A DNA stretch of 64,000 nt from Pseudomonas abyssi (GCF_002307495.1 NZ_NTMR01000003.1:248001-312000); one strand, 5' to 3'; positions 1-8,950 are shown, numbered from the stretch's first letter. The notes: a model not told the origin generated them from the letters alone. Numbers and translations: made by a program.

Positions 1-2
1 AG

Positions 3-296
3 CTGTACCCCGATCAGGATCAGGCGGGTTTGCTGCAGCGTGTCAGCCAGGAGCTGGTCGCCCTTGGTGTTATTGACGCCGCCGAGGATTTTCGCGTGTT
101 GCGCCGTATTCAGGCGGATGGTGCCTTGCCCTTCGCTGATCAGGCGCTGCTGGACTACAGCGCGCTGCTGCGTCAGGCCGCTGCCGACTGGCCGGGCGTG
201 GAGCTGACCGCCGGCCTGCTGGGCATGGGCGTGTCTTCTTTCAATGATCAGATCATTCAGGGGCTGAAGCTGGCCCGGAACGGGAGCAAGTCATGA
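3..296 (+). CDS. C-terminal part of an unrecognised protein, truncated by the window edge
   Basis: The reading frame is open from the first bases of the window to a TGA ending at 296, so the true start lies upstream; about 97 residues are visible. The segment looks soluble and mainly helical, with no membrane segment or catalytic motif I can name. Its stop overlaps the ATG of the methyltransferase by 4 bases (ATGA), so the two are probably translationally coupled and belong to the same sugar or glycan operon. I do not recognise the family. The function is left open. Confidence 0.6.
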   Translation: MYPDQDQAGLLQRVSQELVALGVIDAAEDFRVLRRIQADGALPFADQALLDYSALLRQAAADWPGVELTAGLLGMGVSSFNDQIIQGLKLARNGSKS

Positions 297-1036
297 GCGA
301 CTCACTGCAAAGCCTTGAGCAGATTGCGCAGAGCTACCACCTGAGCGAGGACGTGCCCGACCGTTTTATCGAGACGGCCTGTCAGCATTATTGCTGTGAC
401 TGGATTGCCGGACATCTGCAGGGCGCGCGCAATGTGCTGGAGCTGGGCTATGGCGATGGCATTACCCTGGCGCGCCTGAGTCCTCTGGTGGAGCACTATC
501 GCGTGCTTGAGGGCGCGGAAAGTCTGGTGCGCAAAGTGCGCGCCGAGCAGCCCCGGGTTGACGTTCTGCATCAGCTTTTCGAGCAGCATCACGTTGACCA
601 GCCTTACGACCGGGTACTGGCTCTGCACGTGCTTGAGCACGTCGATGACCCGGTCAGCCTGCTTAAGCACATGGCCGGCTGGATGGGGCCTGACTCTGAG
701 ATGATCATCGTTGTGCCCAATCGTGAATCCCTGCATCGCCGTCTGGCGGTACTGATGGGGTTGCAACCGGAGCTCGATACCCTGAGTGCGCGCGACAAGG
801 TGGTGGGGCATCAGCGGGTTTATGATCTTGCGGGCCTGACTGCCGACCTTCAGGCGGGTGGCTTTGAGGTTGTTGAAAGCAAGGGGTTCTTCCTGAAAAC
901 CCTGCCTAATTCGATGATGCTGGACTACAGCGATGCGCTGATCGCCGGGCTCAATGAGGTGGGCGAGCAACTGCCAGCCGAGCTACTGGCGAATCTTGCC
1001 GTGCGCGTGCGTCTTGCCTCGGGTCGCCCTGTCTGA
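293..1036 (+). CDS. Class I SAM-dependent methyltransferase
   Basis: 247 residues. A Rossmann methyltransferase core is visible: motif I (VLELGYGDG, residues 48-56) for SAM binding, then an acidic position in LEGAES, and the post-motif LHVLEHVDDP typical of Methyltransf_11/12-type enzymes. It overlaps the preceding gene by 4 bases and the following aminotransferase by 1 base. Because the next two genes are a sugar aminotransferase and a 3,4-ketoisomerase, it may O- or N-methylate a deoxyaminosugar or a glycan end; that is inferred from context only. It could instead act on another glycan component. The fold is secure; the substrate is not known. Confidence 0.8.
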   Translation: MSDSLQSLEQIAQSYHLSEDVPDRFIETACQHYCCDWIAGHLQGARNVLELGYGDGITLARLSPLVEHYRVLEGAESLVRKVRAEQPRVDVLHQLFEQHHVDQPYDRVLALHVLEHVDDPVSLLKHMAGWMGPDSEMIIVVPNRESLHRRLAVLMGLQPELDTLSARDKVVGHQRVYDLAGLTADLQAGGFEVVESKGFFLKTLPNSMMLDYSDALIAGLNEVGEQLPAELLANLAVRVRLASGRPV

Positions 1037-2154
1037 TGGCCGAGCTACGCGTTCCCTTTCTTGATCTTCGGCGACTCAACGCTCCCTTTCTGCCGGCCAT
1101 TCAACAGGCCATGGAGCGGGTGATGGCGTCGGGTTATTACCTGCTTGGCGAAGAAGTTGCCGGCTTCGAGCGCGAATTTGCAGCCTACTGCGGCGTGAGC
1201 CGAGCGGTGGGGGTCGCTAACGGGCTGGACGCCCTGACCCTGGTGCTCCGTGCCTGGAAAGAACTGGGGCTCTTGCGCGATGGTGACGAGGTCATATTGC
1301 CGGCTAACACCTATATCGCCACGGTGCTCGCAGTCAGCGCCAATGGGCTGGTGCCTGTGCTGGTGGAGCCAGACGCTGCATCGTTCAACATCAGCGTCGA
1401 TGGCGTGCTCAAGGCGCTGAGCGTGCGCAGCCGGGCGATCATTGCCGTGCATCTGTACGGTCAACTGGTTGATATGCCTGCACTGATGGCGCTGGCGCGC
1501 GAAAATGGCCTGCTGGTACTGGAAGATGCCGCTCAGGCCCACGGCGCCACGCTGGATGGCCGTCGCGCGGGTAGCTGGGGTGATGCCGCCGGATTCAGTT
1601 TCTATCCCGGCAAGGTGCTGGGGGCGATGGGGGATGCCGGCGCGGTGCTGACGTCGGACGAGCGCGTGGCGGAGGTGGTGCGCACGCTGGCCAACTATGG
1701 CTCCAGCGAGAAATATGTCTGCCCGATGCAGGGCTGCAACAGTCGCATGGATGAGCTGCAGGCTGCGATACTGCGTATCAAGCTGGCTGCGCTTGAGCAG
1801 GAGCTGCAAGGGCGCCGAGATGCGGCGCTGGCCTATCGACAGGGTATCGTCAATCCGGCGTTGCTCCCGCCGCAGGGTTCGTTGAATGAGCACGCCTGGC
1901 ATCTGTATGTGGTGCGCTGCCAGCAGCGCGACCGCTTGCAGCAGCATCTGGCTGCGGCAGGTGTTGGCAGCCTCATTCACTATCCGATACCGCCTCATCG
2001 CCAGGGCGCCTATGCCGGTCTTGGGCACGGCCCTTTGCCGCTGACCGAAACCTTGGCAGATACGGTTCTGAGTCTGCCCATCTATGCTGGAGTGGACACA
2101 CAGCTGGTGATAGACGCCTGCAACAGCTTTGCAGGGCCTGCCTGGCGCGCATAA
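1036..2154 (+). CDS. DegT/DnrJ/EryC1/StrS-family PLP sugar aminotransferase
   Basis: 372 residues, full length for the family. N-terminal substrate-loop motif VPFLDLRR, central GVANGLDAL phosphate-binding loop, the EDAAQAHGA segment whose Asp contacts the PLP pyridine nitrogen, and the Schiff-base lysine in FYPGK (K193). These enzymes transaminate ketosugar nucleotides such as dTDP-3-keto-6-deoxyhexose. The next gene is a QdtA/FdtA-like 3,4-ketoisomerase, so the pair corresponds to FdtB/QdtB plus FdtA/QdtA and would make a dTDP-3-amino-3,6-dideoxyhexose (inferred). The start overlaps the methyltransferase stop by 1 base (TGATG). No N-acyltransferase partner is visible, although one could lie upstream of the window. 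Confidence 0.85.
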   Translation: MAELRVPFLDLRRLNAPFLPAIQQAMERVMASGYYLLGEEVAGFEREFAAYCGVSRAVGVANGLDALTLVLRAWKELGLLRDGDEVILPANTYIATVLAVSANGLVPVLVEPDAASFNISVDGVLKALSVRSRAIIAVHLYGQLVDMPALMALARENGLLVLEDAAQAHGATLDGRRAGSWGDAAGFSFYPGKVLGAMGDAGAVLTSDERVAEVVRTLANYGSSEKYVCPMQGCNSRMDELQAAILRIKLAALEQELQGRRDAALAYRQGIVNPALLPPQGSLNEHAWHLYVVRCQQRDRLQQHLAAAGVGSLIHYPIPPHRQGAYAGLGHGPLPLTETLADTVLSLPIYAGVDTQLVIDACNSFAGPAWRA

Positions 2155-2173
2155 CAAGAAGGGAGAACAACCC

Positions 2174-2590
2174 ATGGCGATCCAAGACTGTCGTCTCATA
2201 GAGTTGCCGCAAGTACACGATCAGCGAGGCAACCTGACCTTTGTGGAAGGAGGGCGCCATGTGCCCTTTGATATCCAGCGGGCCTACTATCTTTACGATG
2301 TGCCTGCCGGGTCTCACCGTGGCGGGCATGCCCATCGCGGGCTTTACCAGTTGCTTATTGCCATGTCGGGCAGTTTCGATATCACCTTGGACGACGGATT
2401 CGAGAATAAGAAATTTCATCTCGCGCGGCCGCATTACGGCCTGCTGATTACGCCGATGGTGTGGCGGGAGATGGATAACTTTTCCGGTGGCTCCGTGTGC
2501 ATGGTGCTGGCCTCTGCCCATTACGACGAGGCCGACTACTACCGCGACTATGACCAGTTTTGCGCGGCGGCACGCGCCGCTGCGCCGTGA
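2174..2590 (+). CDS. FdtA/QdtA-type dTDP-4-keto-6-deoxyhexose 3,4-ketoisomerase (cupin)
   Basis: 138 residues. The ATG at 2174 is chosen because GGGAG sits about 8 bases upstream and the family start (CRLIELPQVHDQRGNLTFVE) follows directly. The cupin pattern of the WxcM/FdtA/QdtA family is clear: DQRGNLTFVE, the AYYLYDVP strand, the catalytic-histidine segment RGGHAHR, and ITPMVWREM near the C-terminus. The enzyme moves the keto group from C4 to C3 of dTDP-4-keto-6-deoxyglucose, giving the substrate of the aminotransferase encoded upstream. Sequence alone does not separate the FdtA product (galacto) from QdtA (gluco). Neighbouring large glycosyltransferase and flagellin genes suggest use in flagellin or surface glycan. 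Confidence 0.82.
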   Translation: MAIQDCRLIELPQVHDQRGNLTFVEGGRHVPFDIQRAYYLYDVPAGSHRGGHAHRGLYQLLIAMSGSFDITLDDGFENKKFHLARPHYGLLITPMVWREMDNFSGGSVCMVLASAHYDEADYYRDYDQFCAAARAAAP

Positions 2591-2655
2591 CCATGGCCAA
2601 TGACCTGCAAGACCGTAAGCGCGGTGAGCAGGCGAGCCACCAATCAGGATATCCC

Positions 2656-5600
2656 ATGCACGTTGAAACCCCTGTAGCAGTCTCCGTTGTTGTCATGTCC
2701 TACAACAATGCCCGTTTCATTGGTGAGACTATCGAGTCGGTGCTATCCCAGCAGGATGTGGCGCTGGAGCTGATCATCGTGGACGACTGTTCCAGCGACG
2801 ACTCTCTCGAGGTGGTGCGGCGCTACCAGTCAGACCCGAGGCTTGCGCTGGAGGTCAACACCGAGAACCTGGGGCAAACTGGCAACTTCAACAAGTGCGT
2901 CCGGTGCGGCACGGGCCGCTATGTCGTGGTACTTGGGTCTGACGATATCCTCTACCCGGGCCACTTGAGCGCGCTGGTGGAGGCGCTGGACGCCGATCCC
3001 AAGTTATCGCTGGCCTATACCCAGTGCACCTGGATCGACGAGGCCGGCAAGGTTCTGCAGCATATCGACCATCGCGGGCACCCTGCGCACTCCTACTCGG
3101 GTGGGCGCGACGAGGTCGTTGATCTGCTGACCTTCGATAACTACATCACGCCGTCTACGGTCATGCTGCGGCGCAGCATGCTCGATGACATGCGCTTGTC
3201 CGAGGGCGTGTATGCCCAGGAGGGCATGCTGGCCGGGGATTGGGAGCTGTGGATCAGGGTGGCGCGCCACAACCCGGATTTTGCCTTTGTCCGGCGTGCG
3301 TCGGTTGGTTACCGTATTCATGGCAATCAGGTTTCCCAGGATTTTTACCGCTCGGAGCGGCCGCTGTGGGAGCACCTGCATATTCTCGAACTGAACCTTG
3401 CCGACCCGCAGGTCAAGCCGCGCCTGCAAGCCGCCGCCGAGCGGGTGTGGGCGTTGGTGGAGGGGCGTATGTCGCGCTTCTCGGCCGAGGTGCTCGACAA
3501 GTACCGGGAGGATATCGACCGGGTGCGTGGGCAGCTGTTTGGCTACGCGGCCGCCGCCGACACCGACACCGACACCGACCAATGCCTGTTCTCGATCATC
3601 CTCACCACCTACAACCGGCCGGCGATGCTGGTCGATGCATTGCGCAGCGTCGCCGCGCAGACGTTGCGCGACTTTGAGGTGATCCTGGTCAACGACCACG
3701 GCGAGCCGGTAGAAGCGCTGCTCAAGGAATTCGATTTTCCGCTCACCTATCTGTATCAGGGTCGCAATCAGGGGCTGTCGGCTGCGCGTAACGCCGGCCT
3801 GGCGTTGGCCCGGGGCCGCTACGTCTGTTATCTGGATGACGATGATTTCTACGCGCCGCAGCATCTCGAGACACTGGCCGGCGCCTTTGAAAACGCCGGT
3901 GATGCCGTTGTTTACACCGGCGTTGAATATGTCGCCGAACGCGTGGAGGACGGTGTGCGGGTGGAGCTGTCCCGGCAAACGCCCTTCGAGCACGAGCGTT
4001 ACGACCGTGAGCGGCTGTTTATTCACAACTATATTCCAGTCAACACTTGGGCCCATCCGCGCGCTCTGCTGCAAGGCGTGGGGCAGTTCGACACCGGCCT
4101 GACTGCCTTTGAGGACTGGGATCTGTTGCTGCGTTTGGCTGCGCGCTACCCGCTGGTTCACGTGCCTGAGGTTACCGCCGAGGTGCGCACCCGTGAGGGG
4201 GGCAGTGACGGCGATGATCATATGCTCAGTCGTGAACGTGAGCGCTTTGCCTCGCTGTATCAGGAAATGTATCGGCGCCATTCCGACCTGGGCAGTGAGC
4301 GGGTGCGTAAGGGCAGGGCTGTCCAGTTGCGCAGTCTTGGCGTGGTCGCCAAGGGTGATCCAACGCCGGTGCGTACCTGGCTGTCGGCGCGCAAGCTGAC
4401 AGCGCCGCAGCAGCGCCTGGCCAACGACTACGTGACGGCGCACCGCGACGATAGCGCGCGGCTGACGGTGATACTGCTGGATCTGGCGGGCGACGCAGCC
4501 TTGCGGCAGCGGTCGCTGGACTCGCTTGTTGTGCAGGTCGACGCCGGCAATGTCGTCATGCAGGTGATGAGTGTCGATGCCGCGCCCGCGGATTCGGCCG
4601 TGGCCTGGACCCAATGCTCCGAGCAAGACTGGCCGGCTCAGCTCAATGCGCAGCTCGCCCAGCTGGACTGCGACTGGGTGATGTTGCTGCAGGCAGGGGA
4701 CGAGCTGATCGCCAGTGGCCTGCAGATGTTGTCACTGGAGCTGCTGGCCAACCCTGATTGCCGCGCCATTTTTGCCGATGCGTTGTTCCGTCAGGACGGC
4801 AGTGACTACGGCGCTGCGCTGCGTCCTGACTTCAACCTCGACTATCTGCTCAGCTTCCCGCGCGGGTTGTCGGCCAACTGGCTGTTCCGGCGTGAAGCCT
4901 TGTTGTCGCTCGGCGGCTTTGCCGAGGAGGCGCACGAGATCATTGAACTGGATGCCATTCTGCGCCTGATCAACCAGCAGGGTGGCATTGGACTGGGGCA
5001 TGTGCCCGAGCCGCTGGTGCTCAGTGACGCGCCGGTACTCAGTGACTCGGCGGCCGAGCGAACCGCGGTGTTGCGTCATGTGCAGGCGCGTGGCTACGAA
5101 CATGCGCAGGTGCAGGCAGTGAGGCCTGGGCAGTATCGCGTTGATTACGGCCATGTCGAGCAGCCATTGGTATCGGTGGTGGTTATTGTCCAGGACCAGA
5201 TGGCCGCCGCGCAGCGCTGTGTCATGAGCCTGCTGGAGCATACGCGCTATCCGCACTACGAGATTCTGCTGATCGACAACGCCAGTGAGCAGGCCGCTAC
5301 CCTGGAGTGGCTGCAGTCGATCGAGGCGATGGCCAGCGAGCGACTTAAGGTGCTGCGCACGCCTGAGCGCCTGACTTACAGCGATTTGTGCAACCAGGCG
5401 GCGCTGAATACGCTGGGTGAGTACCTGCTGCTGCTACGCGCCGAGGTGGCGGTGCTGGATGCCGGCTGGCTGGATGCGCTGATGAACCACGCGCTGCGCC
5501 CAGAGGTGGGGGCGGTAGGGCCGAGACTGGTGGACTCCGACGGCAAGATTACCCATGCGGGCCTGATCCTCGGCTTGCGCGGGCCGGCATCAAGCCCCTT

Positions 5601-6987
5601 CGTTGGTGAGGCAGCTGACGCGCCCGGTTACATGCAGCGTCTGCAGGTAGACCATAATCCCAGTGCCCTCGGCGATGCCTGCCTGTTGGTGCGCAAGTCT
5701 GTCTTCGTTGAGCTGGGTGGGCTGGATGCCGGTGCCCTGGATGGCCAGGCGGCGGTGATTGATTTTTGCCTGCGCCTGGCTGACGGGGGGCACCTGCTGG
5801 TCTGGACGCCGTCCGCTACGCTGCTGCATGCCTGCGAGCCGGGTGGTATGACGGTAGAGGTGGAAGATACGCTCTATCAGCGCTGGCTGCCGCGCCTGGC
5901 GCGCGATGCTGCCTACAACGCCAACTTCTCGCTGGTTCGCAAGGGCGGCTTTCAGCTGACCGATCCGCAGATTTCCTGGCGACCGCTGGATATATGGCGC
6001 CCCCAGCCGGTGGTGCTGGCGCATCCTGCTGATGTGTTCGGTTGCGGGCACTATCGCGTCATTCAGCCGTTTAACGCGCTTAGTGAGGCTGGGCTGGTGG
6101 ACGGGGCGCTGTCCCAGGGGTTGATGCATGCGGTCGATCTGGAGCGTTATTCGCCGGACGTGGTCATCCTGCAGCGCCAGATTGGCGATGAGCGGTTGGA
6201 AGCTATGCGCCGCATGAAGGCGTTTTCATCTGCATTCAAGGTCTATGAGCTGGATGACTACCTGCCCAACCTGCCGATGAAAAGCGCCCATCGTAGCAAG
6301 ATGCCGAAGGATATTGTGCGCTCGCTCAAACGCGGTCTGTCGCTGGTGGACCGGTTTGTGGTGTCGACCGAGCCGTTGGCCGAAGCGCTCAACGGCTACC
6401 ACCCGGACATCCGGGTCGTGCATAACCGGCTTGATCCGCGCTGGTGGGGGCAGCTGCCTGCGTCAGCCCGCGGGCAGTCACGCAAGCCCAGAGTCGGTTG
6501 GGCCGGGGGCTCCAGTCACACCGGGGATCTGGAGCTGATTCTGGATGTGGTCAAGGAGCTGGCTGCCGAGGTGGAGTGGGTATTTTTTGGCATGTGCCCC
6601 GACAGCCTGCGGCCTTACGTCCATGAGTTTCACCCGGGTGTGGCGATCAACCTGTATCCGCGCAAGCTGGCCGAGCTGAACCTGGATCTGGCGCTGGCGC
6701 CGGTCGAAGAAAACCTCTTCAACGAGTGCAAGAGTAATCTGCGCCTGCTGGAGTACGGAGCCTGCGGTTACCCGGTGATCTGTTCTGACGTGCGCTGCTA
6801 TACCGGCGATCTGCCGGTGACGCGCGTGAAGAATCGCTACCGGGACTGGGTGGATGCTATTCGCATGCATTTGTCTGATGCCGACGCGTCGGCAGCGCAG
6901 GGCAAAGCGTTGCAACAGGCGGTGCGTGATCATTGGATGCTGGATGAGCAGGGCCTGGTTACCTGGCAGCAAGGGTGGTTGCCCTGA
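2656..6987 (+). CDS. Giant multidomain glycosyltransferase (four GT-A-like domains and a C-terminal GT-B-like domain)
   Basis: About 1,443 residues from the ATG at 2656, which has AGGA six bases upstream; an in-frame ATG at 2593 lacks a ribosome site. Domain order by eye: GT2 domain 1 (about 6-230, SVVVMSYNN, IIVDDCSSDD, LGSDDIL); GT2 domain 2 (about 310-540, SIILTTYNRP, YLDDDDF); a degenerate GT2-like domain 3 (about 600-830, LLQAGDEL in place of a DxD); GT2-like domain 4 (about 835-1090, VSVVVIVQ, LLIDNAS); and a GT4/GT-B-like module (about 1115-1440, VGWAGGSSHTGD, LRLLEYGACGYPV). Its position directly before fliC, after sugar-nucleotide genes, suggests flagellin O-glycosylation like the Fgt proteins of Pseudomonas (inference). 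Domain 3 may be inactive. Acceptor and sugars are unknown. Confidence 0.8.
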   Translation: MHVETPVAVSVVVMSYNNARFIGETIESVLSQQDVALELIIVDDCSSDDSLEVVRRYQSDPRLALEVNTENLGQTGNFNKCVRCGTGRYVVVLGSDDILYPGHLSALVEALDADPKLSLAYTQCTWIDEAGKVLQHIDHRGHPAHSYSGGRDEVVDLLTFDNYITPSTVMLRRSMLDDMRLSEGVYAQEGMLAGDWELWIRVARHNPDFAFVRRASVGYRIHGNQVSQDFYRSERPLWEHLHILELNLADPQVKPRLQAAAERVWALVEGRMSRFSAEVLDKYREDIDRVRGQLFGYAAAADTDTDTDQCLFSIILTTYNRPAMLVDALRSVAAQTLRDFEVILVNDHGEPVEALLKEFDFPLTYLYQGRNQGLSAARNAGLALARGRYVCYLDDDDFYAPQHLETLAGAFENAGDAVVYTGVEYVAERVEDGVRVELSRQTPFEHERYDRERLFIHNYIPVNTWAHPRALLQGVGQFDTGLTAFEDWDLLLRLAARYPLVHVPEVTAEVRTREGGSDGDDHMLSRERERFASLYQEMYRRHSDLGSERVRKGRAVQLRSLGVVAKGDPTPVRTWLSARKLTAPQQRLANDYVTAHRDDSARLTVILLDLAGDAALRQRSLDSLVVQVDAGNVVMQVMSVDAAPADSAVAWTQCSEQDWPAQLNAQLAQLDCDWVMLLQAGDELIASGLQMLSLELLANPDCRAIFADALFRQDGSDYGAALRPDFNLDYLLSFPRGLSANWLFRREALLSLGGFAEEAHEIIELDAILRLINQQGGIGLGHVPEPLVLSDAPVLSDSAAERTAVLRHVQARGYEHAQVQAVRPGQYRVDYGHVEQPLVSVVVIVQDQMAAAQRCVMSLLEHTRYPHYEILLIDNASEQAATLEWLQSIEAMASERLKVLRTPERLTYSDLCNQAALNTLGEYLLLLRAEVAVLDAGWLDALMNHALRPEVGAVGPRLVDSDGKITHAGLILGLRGPASSPFVGEAADAPGYMQRLQVDHNPSALGDACLLVRKSVFVELGGLDAGALDGQAAVIDFCLRLADGGHLLVWTPSATLLHACEPGGMTVEVEDTLYQRWLPRLARDAAYNANFSLVRKGGFQLTDPQISWRPLDIWRPQPVVLAHPADVFGCGHYRVIQPFNALSEAGLVDGALSQGLMHAVDLERYSPDVVILQRQIGDERLEAMRRMKAFSSAFKVYELDDYLPNLPMKSAHRSKMPKDIVRSLKRGLSLVDRFVVSTEPLAEALNGYHPDIRVVHNRLDPRWWGQLPASARGQSRKPRVGWAGGSSHTGDLELILDVVKELAAEVEWVFFGMCPDSLRPYVHEFHPGVAINLYPRKLAELNLDLALAPVEENLFNECKSNLRLLEYGACGYPVICSDVRCYTGDLPVTRVKNRYRDWVDAIRMHLSDADASAAQGKALQQAVRDHWMLDEQGLVTWQQGWLP
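3559..3579 (+). repeat. In-frame hexanucleotide repeat in the linker of the giant glycosyltransferase
   Basis: Three copies of GACACC plus a trailing GAC encode alternating Asp-Thr (DTDTDTD) exactly at the junction between GT2 domains 1 and 2. Because the unit is a multiple of three, slippage would change linker length without breaking the frame. Confidence 0.75.
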
Positions 6988-7013
6988 GCCGCTCAGGGGC
7001 GACGAACGGTCAC

Positions 7014-7040
7014 TAAAGGATTGTTGCCTGAGGTCGATAA
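7014..7040 (+). promoter_or_regulatory. Sigma-28 (FliA) promoter P1 upstream of fliC
   Basis: TAAA at 7014-7017, 15 bases, then GTCGATAA at 7033-7040. This matches the FliA consensus TAAA-N15-GCCGATAA with one mismatch. It lies about 200 bases before the fliC start. Confidence 0.75.
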
Positions 7041-7119
7041 CTGAATCATGGCTGGCGGGGATGCCAGCGCTGCCATAGCTGATCGGACGAATTCACCAGA
7101 GAAAAAATGAATTTCCTCC

Positions 7120-7146
7120 TAAAGCTTTCGGACAAGGTGTCGATAC
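7120..7146 (+). promoter_or_regulatory. Sigma-28 (FliA) promoter P2 upstream of fliC
   Basis: A second TAAA (7120-7123), again exactly 15 bases, then GTCGATAC (7139-7146); two mismatches to the consensus -10. It begins with the same CTAAAG as P1 and lies 106 bases further downstream, giving a leader of roughly 85-90 bases to fliC. Confidence 0.7.
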
Positions 7147-7241
7147 AGTAATCGAATGCGAACTCAATGGGTGCCTGGGCAGGTCCGGCCCACGAGTCGC
7201 AAGCTCAGGCAAACATTTTCAGGTCCTTTGGAGGCAATACC

Positions 7242-8441
7242 ATGGCCCTTACAGTCAACACAAACACAGCTTCTCTGAATGCCCAGCGCAACCTGAACGG
7301 TTCGTCCAACTCGCTGGCTACCTCCCTGGAGCGTCTGTCTTCAGGTTCTCAAATCAACAGCGCCAAGGATGACGCAGCCGGTCTGCAAATCGCCAACCGT
7401 CTGACCAGCCAGGTCAACGGCCTGGGCGTTGCTACCAAGAACGCCAACAACGGTATCTCCATCGCGCAGACCGCTGAAGGTGCCCTGCAGGAGTCCACCA
7501 ACATCCTGCAGCGTATGCGTGACCTGGCTCTGCAAGCCGCTAACGGTTCCAACAGCGACACCGAGCGTGACGCGCTGAACTCCGAAGTGACTCAGCTGAA
7601 GAAAGAGCTTGATCGTATCGCCAACACCACTGCTTTTGGTGGCAAGAAACTGTTCGACGGCAGCTTCGGTACCGAAACCTTCCAGGTGGGTAGTGCTGCC
7701 AACGAAGCGATCAGCGTCAAGCTGGACGAAGTAAGCACTAAAGAACTGAAGAGCGACTCCATCAGCTCTGGTTCTATCGCGGCTCAAACTGCGGCCACTG
7801 CTTCCGGTGCTGTCGCGGTTACCTTCACCGTGGCCTCGGGTAGTGCTGACGGTACTGACCGCGTGTTCACTATCAGCGCTGAATACGCCTCTGGTGCGAC
7901 TGCAGCCGAACAGACTCAACTGCTGGCCACCGTGATCAACGATGCCAACATGGGTGTGGGTGCCTTCGTACAGGATGACGGTACTATCTCGGTTGTCACC
8001 GACGCTGACGTGGGTACCGCCAAAGGTGAGCTGTCCTTCGCATTCGGTAGCGGTGCGACTGTGGACGCTGCAGAGACTGCTGCAGGCTCCGCCACTGACG
8101 TAGCACTGTCTGATGTCACCACTGACAACACCGTCAAGGATATCGACATCAGCGATGCCAAGTCGGCTCAGGAAGCGGTCTACATCATCGACGAAGCCAT
8201 CGCTTCCATCGATTCCCAGCGTGCAGACCTCGGTGCGATTCAGAACCGCTTTGAGTCCACTATCGCCAACTTGCAGAACGTGTCTGAAAACGCCTCCGCC
8301 GCTCGCGGCCGGATCCAGGACACTGACTACGCGGCTGAAACTGCAAACCTGACCAAGAACCAGATCCTGCAACAGGCGGGTACTGCGATCCTGGCCCAGG
8401 CCAACCAGCTGCCCCAGGCCGTACTCAGCCTCTTGGGCTAA
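7242..8441 (+). CDS. fliC: Flagellin
   Basis: 399 residues from the ATG at 7242, which has GGAGG seven bases upstream; an earlier in-frame start has no ribosome site. The conserved D0/D1 ends are present: N-terminal [17 protein letters not shown] and [20 protein letters not shown]-terminal [17 protein letters not shown] and the [15 protein letters not shown] helix ending in LSLLG. The central part (about 180-310) is variable and rich in Ala, Thr, Ser and Gly, giving many possible O-glycosylation sites beside a glycosyltransferase gene. It is exported by the flagellar type III apparatus and polymerises into the filament under the FliD cap. Two sigma-28 promoters precede it and a strong hairpin follows, so it is probably monocistronic. 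Confidence 0.97.
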   Translation: MALTVNTNTASLNAQRNLNGSSNSLATSLERLSSGSQINSAKDDAAGLQIANRLTSQVNGLGVATKNANNGISIAQTAEGALQESTNILQRMRDLALQAANGSNSDTERDALNSEVTQLKKELDRIANTTAFGGKKLFDGSFGTETFQVGSAANEAISVKLDEVSTKELKSDSISSGSIAAQTAATASGAVAVTFTVASGSADGTDRVFTISAEYASGATAAEQTQLLATVINDANMGVGAFVQDDGTISVVTDADVGTAKGELSFAFGSGATVDAAETAAGSATDVALSDVTTDNTVKDIDISDAKSAQEAVYIIDEAIASIDSQRADLGAIQNRFESTIANLQNVSENASAARGRIQDTDYAAETANLTKNQILQQAGTAILAQANQLPQAVLSLLG

Positions 8442-8461
8442 GACCGGAACAGGGGTAACAT

Positions 8462-8492
8462 GCGGGGGAAGGGCTAGCCTTTCCCCCGCTTT
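8462..8492 (+). terminator. Rho-independent terminator of fliC
   Basis: GC-rich stem GCGGGGGAA...TTCCCCCGC (8462-8470 with 8481-8489) followed by TTT, about 20 bases after the fliC stop. Confidence 0.8.
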
Positions 8493-8513
8493 GTCCGTTG
8501 CGAGGTAAGCACC

Positions 8514-8915
8514 ATGGAAATGGGTGTAATCAAACCGTTTGAAGTAACACGCGCCGTAGCAGGGTCGGCAGCGTTGGAGGCGGGCGCCAGCAGCAAGGCT
8601 GGCAAGCAGACGGAAACTGCGCAGGAGAGTACATCAGTCCAGGCGGTCACTCCCCAGACCCGTGAGGCGGTGCAAGAGCCGGCTCAGGTCGACCGGGATC
8701 AACTCCAGGCTGCTGTATCAGATATTCAGGACTTTGTTCAGTCGGTACGCCGCGACATCAACTTTGCGTTGGATGAAGACAGCGGCCGGATGATAATCAA
8801 TGTAACCGAGGCGAGCAGTGGCGATGTGATTCGCCAGATTCCCTCGGAAGAAGCGCTGCGACTGGCCGAGAACTTGACGGAAATCCGCAGCGTGTTGTTT
8901 GAGGCAGAGGCCTGA
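8514..8915 (+). CDS. flaG: FlaG family flagellar protein
   Basis: 133 residues. The first half is low-complexity (Ala, Gln, Glu, Ser). The second half is the FlaG domain, with a helix LQAAVSDIQDFVQSVRRDI, then NFALDEDSGRMIINV and the family hallmark GDVIRQIPSEEALRLAENL. The ATG at 8514 has GAGGT seven bases upstream. FlaG proteins affect filament length and motility; the exact mechanism is unclear in the family. It sits between fliC and fliD as in other Pseudomonas, separated from fliC by a terminator. The leader GCGAGGTAAGCA before the start is repeated almost unchanged before fliD. Confidence 0.92.
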   Translation: MEMGVIKPFEVTRAVAGSAALEAGASSKAGKQTETAQESTSVQAVTPQTREAVQEPAQVDRDQLQAAVSDIQDFVQSVRRDINFALDEDSGRMIINVTEASSGDVIRQIPSEEALRLAENLTEIRSVLFEAEA

Positions 8916-8934
8916 CCTCTGCTGCCGGTTTGGC

Positions 8935-8950
8935 TGGCACGCTACTTGCC
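8935..8950 (+). promoter_or_regulatory. Sigma-54 promoter of fliD
   Basis: TGGCAC-GCTAC-TTGCC with the required GG-N10-GC spacing, 65 bases before the fliD ATG. It matches the -24/-12 consensus TGGCAC-N5-TTGCA/T except the last base. Confidence 0.8.

Noticed and set aside
3004-4626. 540-codon minus-strand reading frame inside the giant glycosyltransferase gene
   Set aside because: His/Gln/Arg-rich composition typical of an antisense shadow; the plus-strand glycosyltransferase motifs are intact.
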